Origin: Candidatus Methanovirga meridionalis
GTDB taxonomy: Archaea; Methanobacteriota; Methanobacteria; Methanobacteriales; Methanobacteriaceae
Assembly (NCBI GenBank): GCA_031289325.1
Contig: JAITPS010000248.1
Location: 1 to 11,119, forward strand
DNA: 11,119 nt
Direction of reading: 5' to 3'
The notes under the pieces: generated by a model
The model's input: only the letters and a program-made list of their open reading frames with translations
What the model was told of the DNA's origin: nothing
Databases searched by the model: none
Translations under genes and position numbers: made by a program
Shown here: in pieces, positions 6,331-11,119 of the stretch
Position numbering within the stretch: position 1 is the stretch's first letter
Layout of the letters: every line of letters starts with the position of its first letter

Positions 6331-6430
6331 AATTAAAAATTATTTATATTAATTAAAAATTATTTATATTAATTAAAAATTATTTATATTAATTAAAAAT
6401 TATTTATATTAATTAAAAATTATTTATATT
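6331..6430. repeat. 20-bp tandem repeat array, five perfect copies
   Basis: AATTAAAAATTATTTATATT occurs five times without change. Read on the minus strand and rotated, it is TTTTTAATTAATATAAATAA, the same unit as in copy A with two substitutions. It belongs to the core of element C1. The perfect identity of the copies suggests recent expansion. Confidence 0.95.
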
Positions 6431-6556
6431 AATTAATATTTAAAATTATTGATTTTTATAAATTAATATTTAAAATTAATTAATTTAATAAAACAATTTT
6501 ATAGAACATTACATAAGTGATATTAAATTAATCATGAAGCATAGGTTTAAAGCTAG

Positions 6557-6598
6557 AAAGTCTTTGATTTTCTTTTATTTCTTAAAATCAAAAACTTT
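6557..6598. other. long hairpin upstream of the SPFH gene
   Basis: AAAGTCTTTGATTTT (6557-6571) and AAAATCAAAAACTTT (6584-6598) are complementary at 14 of 15 positions, with a 12-base loop. A minus-strand transcript would have G-U at the odd position; a plus-strand one would have a C-A mismatch. On the plus strand a T6 run follows at 6615-6620. The hairpin lies about 110 bases before the SPFH start and about 900 bases after GAPDH, so it is not an obvious gene-end terminator. Confidence 0.6.
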
Positions 6599-6641
6599 AA
6601 GAATTTTAAATTAATTTTTTAGAGAAAATAATTTTAGATAG

Positions 6642-6667
6642 AATAAATAGCTTAAATAAATAGCTTA
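6642..6667 (+). repeat. 13-bp tandem duplication before the SPFH gene
   Basis: AATAAATAGCTTA is perfectly duplicated (6642-6654 and 6655-6667), and a degenerate third copy follows (AATAAATGACTTA, near 6672-6684). It lies between 25 and 67 bases before the start codon, where promoter elements are expected; no convincing TATA box stands out. Confidence 0.7.
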
Positions 6668-6708
6668 AATTAATAAATGACTTAAATTAAGATATAAAAG
6701 GTGATATA

Positions 6709-7674
6709 ATGGATCCAATAATAGTGATTATAGTATTTGTAATAGTAATTATCATTGCTGCAAGAGCATTAAATATTTTAAGACCTTATGAAAAGGGAGT
6801 TGTTGAAAGATTAGGTAAATATCAAAGGACTGTTGAAAGTGGTTTGACATTTGTAGTTCCTTTCATTGAAAAAATTAGAACTGTCGACCTTCGTGAACAA
6901 GTAGTCGATGTTCCACCTCAAGAAGTTATTACAAAAGATAATACTGTGGTTATTGTTGACTGTGTAATTTTCTATGAGGTTATAGACCCTTTTAATGCCG
7001 TTTATAATGTTGTTAACTTTTATCAAGCTATTACAAAATTAGCTCAAACTAATTTAAGAAATATTGTTGGTGATTTAGAACTTGACCAAACCCTAACATC
7101 AAGAGAAATGATCAATACTCATCTTCGCGATGTTCTTGATGAAGCCACTGATAAATGGGGAACTCGAGTTGTAAGAGTTGAAATTCAAAGAATTGAGCCT
7201 CCAAAAGATATTGTTGATGCAATGAGTAAGCAGATGAAAGCTGAAAGAATGAAACGAGCATCTATTTTAGAAGCAGAAGGGTATAAACAGTCTGAGATTA
7301 AAAGAGCTGAAGGGGATAAACAAGCAGCTATTCTTGAATCAGAAGGTCGAGCTGAAGCTATTAAAAAAGTAGCAGAAGCTAATAAATACAAAGAAATAGC
7401 CACTGCAGAAGGTGAAGCAAAAGCAAACCTATCTATTTACGAATCTATTCATAAAGGTAATCCTACGAACGAGTTAATAGCTATTAAATATTTAGAATCA
7501 CTTGAAAAAATAGCTGATGGTAATTCAACAAAAATATTCCTCCCAGCTGAACTTTCTGGAATTTTAGGCTCTGTTGGTACAATAGCAGATTTATTTAATA
7601 AAGAAGATTTTAGTAAAAAAATAGTAAATCCTGAAAATAAAGCAGAAAGAAATGAATCAAATGATAACAATTGA
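6709..7674 (+). CDS. SPFH/stomatin-like (slipin) membrane protein
   Basis: The 321-residue protein has one N-terminal membrane segment (about residues 3-25, rich in Ile and Val), followed by RPYEKGVVERLGKYQRTVESG and an SPFH (band 7) domain to about residue 190. A charged Ala/Glu/Lys coiled coil follows (about 180-250) with repeated motifs such as ILEAEG, KRAEGDKQ and ILESEGRAEA. The C-terminal tail ends polar (NESNDNN). Stomatin-family proteins form ring-like oligomers on membranes and often regulate or shield membrane proteases. In many archaea and bacteria the neighbour is an NfeD/STOPP-type protease; here the next gene is apgM instead. The start has GGTGAT at 6700-6705. The family is clear, the cellular role is not. 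Confidence 0.92.
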   Translation: MDPIIVIIVFVIVIIIAARALNILRPYEKGVVERLGKYQRTVESGLTFVVPFIEKIRTVDLREQVVDVPPQEVITKDNTVVIVDCVIFYEVIDPFNAVYNVVNFYQAITKLAQTNLRNIVGDLELDQTLTSREMINTHLRDVLDEATDKWGTRVVRVEIQRIEPPKDIVDAMSKQMKAERMKRASILEAEGYKQSEIKRAEGDKQAAILESEGRAEAIKKVAEANKYKEIATAEGEAKANLSIYESIHKGNPTNELIAIKYLESLEKIADGNSTKIFLPAELSGILGSVGTIADLFNKEDFSKKIVNPENKAERNESNDNN

Positions 7675-7785
7675 TTTCAATAATAACTCTCTTATCTATA
7701 ATTTAAACTAATCTTATTATTATAATTTAAGATTTATTTATTCTTTTATTATTAAAATATATTATTTAAAATATTAGGTGATTAA
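7675..7785 (+). other. SPFH-apgM intergenic gap
   Basis: These 111 AT-rich bases hold no T-tract terminator and no TATA box at a convincing distance. GGTGAT at 7777-7782 is the apgM ribosome binding site. apgM may be read through from the SPFH gene or use a weak promoter here. Confidence 0.4.
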
Positions 7786-9024
7786 ATGAAAGGCATGATA
7801 TTAGTAATTGATGGTTTAGGAGATCGTCCAGTGGAAGAATTAAGTAATCAAACACCATTGCAAAAAGCTAAAACTCCAAACTTGGATAAAATGGCTGAAA
7901 ATGGAATTAATGGAATTATGGATTCTATAGCGCCTGGTATTCGTCCAGGTAGTGACACAGCCCATATAGCTATATTGGGTTATGATCCTTACACTGTTTA
8001 TACTGGTAGAGGTCCGTTTGAAGCATCTGGTGTTGGATTAGATATTAAAGCTGGAGATGTTGCTTTTAGATGTAATTTTTCTACTGTTAATGATGATTTC
8101 ATTGTTACGGATAGAAGAGCTGGAAGAATAAAGAAAGATACATCACCTCTCATTGAAAAACTAAATAAAATGACCATAGAAAGTTATGAAGATATTGAAA
8201 TAATATTTAAAGAATCAACTGGTCATAGAGCAGTTCTAGTTTTAAGAGGAGATGGTCTATCAGATGAAATATCTGATGGTGACCCAAAAATTGTAGGAAA
8301 ACCACCTAAAACAATTTATCCTACAAGTAATTCTCCTGATGCAGAAAAAACTGCTGATTTATTAAATAAAATTATTAAGGAATCTTATAAAATTCTTAAA
8401 AATCATCCATTAAATTTAAATAGGATTAAGAATAATGAACCCCCTGCTAACATTATAATTCCACGTGGTGTTGGTCTTGTTCCTGAAGTTGAAGAACTTA
8501 ATAAAAAGTATGGGATAAATTCTGCTTGCATTGCTGAAACTGGACTTATAATGGGAATTGCAAGATTTGCTGGGATGGATATTATTGAAGTTGAAGGTTC
8601 AACAGGCAGTGTAGATACAAACTTAGATAATTTTATAGATACTATTCTTAACACTGTAAACAATACCAACCATGACTTTCTATTAGTCAATATTAAGGGA
8701 GCAGATGAGTCAGGTCATGATGGTAATGCTAAAGAAAAAATGGAATTTATTGAAAAGATAGATGATGTAGTATTTAGTAAGATATCACAACTTCAAGATA
8801 TTGTTACAATTGTAACAGCTGACCACTCTACTCCAATCACTGTTAAAGATCATAGTGCAGATCCTGTTCCTATTCTTATATATGGAGAAGGTGTAAGAGT
8901 GGATGATGTTAAAAGATTCAATGAAATTGATTCTGTTAAAGGAGGGCTTTTAAGACTTAAAGGTTCTGATTTAATGAACATTCTTATGGATTTAATAGAC
9001 AATACCCATAAATTTGGTGCTTAA
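7786..9024 (+). CDS. apgM: archaeal 2,3-bisphosphoglycerate-independent phosphoglycerate mutase
   Basis: The enzyme interconverts 3-phosphoglycerate and 2-phosphoglycerate in gluconeogenesis and glycolysis. The 412-residue protein belongs to the alkaline phosphatase superfamily. It has the metal-binding start LVIDGLGDRP with Asp9, the nucleophile segment PGSDTAHIAILGYDP with Ser56, RCNFSTV near 95-101, and the C-terminal metal ligands GADESGHDGN, TADHSTP and DHSADPVPI. Length and motif order match the archaeal ApgM group and not the roughly 510-residue bacterial GpmI. The start is supported by GGTGAT just upstream. glmM follows after 44 bases on the same strand, which suggests cotranscription. 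All key residues recognisable by eye are present. Confidence 0.96.
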   Translation: MKGMILVIDGLGDRPVEELSNQTPLQKAKTPNLDKMAENGINGIMDSIAPGIRPGSDTAHIAILGYDPYTVYTGRGPFEASGVGLDIKAGDVAFRCNFSTVNDDFIVTDRRAGRIKKDTSPLIEKLNKMTIESYEDIEIIFKESTGHRAVLVLRGDGLSDEISDGDPKIVGKPPKTIYPTSNSPDAEKTADLLNKIIKESYKILKNHPLNLNRIKNNEPPANIIIPRGVGLVPEVEELNKKYGINSACIAETGLIMGIARFAGMDIIEVEGSTGSVDTNLDNFIDTILNTVNNTNHDFLLVNIKGADESGHDGNAKEKMEFIEKIDDVVFSKISQLQDIVTIVTADHSTPITVKDHSADPVPILIYGEGVRVDDVKRFNEIDSVKGGLLRLKGSDLMNILMDLIDNTHKFGA

Positions 9025-9068
9025 AAATATTTAAAATATATCTAAATTTATATTAAATTGGTGAATTA

Positions 9069-10424
9069 ATGACCCATGAAAAACTTTTTGGAACTTCAGG
9101 TATTAGAGCTAAAATTGGAGATGTGATAAATGGAGAATTCGCTTTAAACATAGGTCGTGCTATAGCCACATACTTAGGTGGTGAGGGAAATGTTATAGTT
9201 GGTTATGATACCAGAACCAGCAACCAACTTCTTGAACATGGTATCACTGCGGGTTTAATTGAAAGAGGATGTAATGTTATTAAATTAGGCATGGTTCCAA
9301 CACCACTATCTGGATATGCTACATATAAACTTAAAGCAGATTCAGGAATAATGATAACGGCATCACATAATCCTTCCCCCTACAATGGAATTAAAATTTG
9401 GGATAAAAATGGAATGGCATACACTCAAGGAAAAGAAAAAGAAATTGAAAAAATTTATTTCTCAAAAAATTTTCAAGAATTAAAATGGGATAGAATTGGA
9501 AAAATATATGAAAACAAAATTATTCAAGAGGATTATATTAATAAACTATTAAATATAGTTAATATAAAAACAGGATTAAAGGTTGTAATCGATCCAGCAT
9601 CAGGAGCCGCATCATATTTATCCCCTTTGATTTTTAAACAGGCAGGTTGTGAAGTAATAACTTTAAACTCTCAAATAGATGGATTTTTCCCTGGCAGAAA
9701 TCCAGAACCAACTGAAGCTAACCTACAAGATCTAAAAAAAGCTGTTGTTGCTACAGATGCAGACATTGGAATAGCACATGATGGAGATGGAGATAGAATG
9801 ATTGCTGTAGATGATAAAGGGCGAGTATCTGACTTTGATAAACTTCTATCCATCATCTCAAAAAAATATGCTAAAAAGGGCACTATTATAACAACATTCG
9901 ATGCTGGAATGTGTGTAGATGATGTAGTTGAATCAGCTGGTGGGAAAGTTATACATACAAAAGTAGGAGATGTTTCAGTTGCTGAAGCTATTATAATGGA
10001 AAATGCAAGTTTTGGAGGAGAACCTTCTGGAACATGGATTCATCCAGAATTTTGTATGTGTCCAGATGGAATACTTTCTGGATTAAAAATTGCAGAAATA
10101 GTATCTCACGAAGGAAAATTGTCTGATTTATTAGATGCATTACCAAACTACCATAATATCCATGAAAAAGTTTTAGCAAATAAAGAAGAAAAAATATTTG
10201 TAATGAAAAGTCTTAAAAAAGATATTAAGAATGTTTTTACTAATATAAAAAATATAAATACTCTTGATGGAATTAGAGTAGAATTTAATGATAGTTGGGT
10301 TTTAATAAGACCTTCTGGAACAGAAGACTATATAAGAATAACCTTAGAAGGAAAAACTTTAGAAAGAGCAAATGAAATTAAAAAAACTTCAATTAATCTA
10401 ATTAAAAGCTATTTAAATAAATAA
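9069..10424 (+). CDS. glmM: phosphoglucosamine mutase (phosphohexomutase family)
   Basis: The enzyme converts glucosamine 6-phosphate to glucosamine 1-phosphate on the way to UDP-GlcNAc, which feeds pseudomurein and surface glycans in Methanobacteriales. The 451-residue protein has the full alpha-D-phosphohexomutase layout: KLFGTSGIRA at the N-terminus, the phosphoserine loop TASHNP with Ser99, the metal loop DGDGDR (238-243), the sugar-binding GGEPSG (316-321) and the phosphate-binding RPSGTEDYIR (414-423). The GEPSG form and length favour GlmM over phosphomannomutase, although archaeal members can act on more than one sugar phosphate. The start has GGTGAAT (9060-9066). It lies 44 bases after apgM, probably in the same transcript. 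Confidence 0.93.
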   Translation: MTHEKLFGTSGIRAKIGDVINGEFALNIGRAIATYLGGEGNVIVGYDTRTSNQLLEHGITAGLIERGCNVIKLGMVPTPLSGYATYKLKADSGIMITASHNPSPYNGIKIWDKNGMAYTQGKEKEIEKIYFSKNFQELKWDRIGKIYENKIIQEDYINKLLNIVNIKTGLKVVIDPASGAASYLSPLIFKQAGCEVITLNSQIDGFFPGRNPEPTEANLQDLKKAVVATDADIGIAHDGDGDRMIAVDDKGRVSDFDKLLSIISKKYAKKGTIITTFDAGMCVDDVVESAGGKVIHTKVGDVSVAEAIIMENASFGGEPSGTWIHPEFCMCPDGILSGLKIAEIVSHEGKLSDLLDALPNYHNIHEKVLANKEEKIFVMKSLKKDIKNVFTNIKNINTLDGIRVEFNDSWVLIRPSGTEDYIRITLEGKTLERANEIKKTSINLIKSYLNK

Positions 10425-10644
10425 ATAGATAAATAGATAATAAATTGTTGATTACGAAATGAATTTAGTTAATTAAATTGGTAGTGCAAAATTAGGATGG
10501 ATTTTTACAATTGAAAAATTAAAAACAAAAAAGTTTAATGACATGTGTATGATCTAAATTTTGTGATCTAATTTTTTCTATTAAACCCCCAAATTATGGA
10601 TTTTGAACTTCATCCTCTTTTTATAGTGCCATTATTATATGGTT
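10425..10644. other. gene-free stretch after glmM, nothing recognised
   Basis: No start with a ribosome binding site leads to a frame of meaningful length on either strand. The segment is less AT-biased than the elements around it and contains a near-repeat of TGATCTAAATTTTG around 10552-10577. T runs near 10570-10576 and 10616-10621 could end the glmM transcript, but they are far from the stop. Confidence 0.4.
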
Positions 10645-10880
10645 ATTATGAATAATTTTTTAAATTTTGAAGTATAAATTTTTTTATTTTTTTATTAAAT
10701 TATTTAATTTTAAATATTAATATATAAAAATCCATAATTTTAAATTTTAATTAATATTAATATATTTTAATTAATATAAACAATTTTAAATTAATATCTT
10801 TTAATAATACTTATTTTTAATAATACTTATTTTTAAAAAAAGTTATTTATTAAGAACTTTAACAAAACCACCGTAATATA
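10645..10880 (+). repeat. dispersed intergenic element, copy D (complete, 2-unit core)
   Basis: The element starts with a diverged left end (ATTATGAATAATTTTTTAAA). The rest of the left module follows (TTATTAAATTATTTAATTTT), then two 20-bp core units (10764-10783 and 10784-10803). The right module contains TTATTAAGAACTTTAACAAA followed by ACCACCGTAATA. Within the right module a 16-bp segment, TTTTAATAATACTTAT, is duplicated (10799-10814 and 10815-10830). Copy C1 shows a similar doubling; copies A and C2 do not. Confidence 0.7.
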
Positions 10881-11000
10881 ACTCATTTATATTATTATAA
10901 ATAAAGTACAATTTTAAATAATAAAAGAAAATTAAAATCTTAAATTATAAGAGTTATTATTGCAAATAAATTTTTATATTATTTTAAAAACTTTAAAATT

Positions 11001-11119
11001 GAAATTAAATGATTAGTAATTGAAATTAAATGATTAGTAATTGAAATTAAATGATTAATAATTAAAATTAAATGATTAGTAATTGAAATTAAATGATTAG
11101 TAATTGAAATTAAATGATT
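11001..11119. repeat. 21-bp tandem repeat array running off the window
   Basis: The unit is GAAATTAAATGATTAGTAAT plus T. Five full copies begin at 11001, 11022, 11043, 11064 and 11085, and a sixth begins at 11106 and is cut by the window end. Copies 3 and 4 each carry one substitution. The copies are contiguous with no unique spacers, so this is not a CRISPR array. Confidence 0.95.

Larger units (their letters stand above)
5951..6517 (-). repeat. dispersed element copy C1, apparently split by nested copy C2
   Basis: Read on the minus strand, a degenerate left module begins near 6517 (TTATGTAATGTTCTATAAAA, then TTTTATTAAATTAATTAATT). It leads into five 20-bp core units (6430-6331) and is then interrupted by a complete second element. 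Core-like units ending in AGTAATAT resume near 6087, and the right module follows, ending near 5951 (TTATTAAAAACTTTATCAAA). The order left, core, complete element, core, right is what one element inserted into another would produce. No clean target-site duplication could be identified by eye. Confidence 0.6.

Noticed and set aside
10494..10616. AGGATG/CATCCT inverted repeat in the gap after glmM
   Set aside because: Six bases at a separation of over 110 bases is expected by chance and no longer pairing extends it.
11001..11119. Possible CRISPR array
   Set aside because: The 21-bp copies are contiguous, with no unique spacers; the same applies to the 15-bp and 20-bp arrays.

Overview
The window is very AT-rich DNA from a hydrogenotrophic methanogenic archaeon, most likely a Methanobrevibacter or close relative in Methanobacteriales. 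The support is hdrB/hdrC of the methanogen heterodisulfide reductase, an archaeal-type GAPDH, archaeal phosphoglycerate mutase (apgM) and phosphoglucosamine mutase (glmM), GGTGAT/GGAG ribosome binding sites, TTTATATA-like TATA boxes and T-tract terminators. The genus is inferred from gene content and base composition, not from a marker gene.

Layout. 1-677: non-coding, with a 15-bp tandem array, an AT-rich dispersed element (copy A) and a T-tract terminator for hdrB. 678-2636 (minus): hdrC-hdrB operon; the hdrC frame carries a 159-codon Lys/Glu-rich leader ahead of a normal 185-residue HdrC, which has its own ribosome binding site. 2828-4033 (minus): U32 peptidase-family protein of the RNA-hydroxylase type. 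4034-4635: divergent intergenic region with short tandem duplications, a truncated element (copy B) and the GAPDH promoter. 4636-5652 (plus): GAPDH. 5653-6708: a one-kilobase gene-free stretch with a terminator, what looks like one repeat element nested in another (C2 inside C1), and a strong hairpin. 6709-10424 (plus): SPFH/stomatin-like protein, apgM and glmM. 10425-11119: gene-free, with copy D of the element and a 21-bp tandem array running off the end.

How the genes fit together. HdrBC reduces the CoM-S-S-CoB heterodisulfide, the last step of methanogenesis, normally with HdrA and a hydrogenase that are not in this window. GAPDH and ApgM are neighbouring steps of gluconeogenesis/lower glycolysis. 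GlmM sends hexosamine phosphate to UDP-GlcNAc, a precursor of pseudomurein and glycans. The U32 and SPFH proteins are housekeeping-type genes without an obvious partner here.

The most unusual content is non-coding: a family of AT-rich intergenic elements (complete copies A, C2 and D; split copy C1; half-copy B) sharing a left module, a core of 20-bp tandem units in variable number, and a right module, with similar sequence at the two ends in inverted orientation. The second is the hdrC leader with an internal start.
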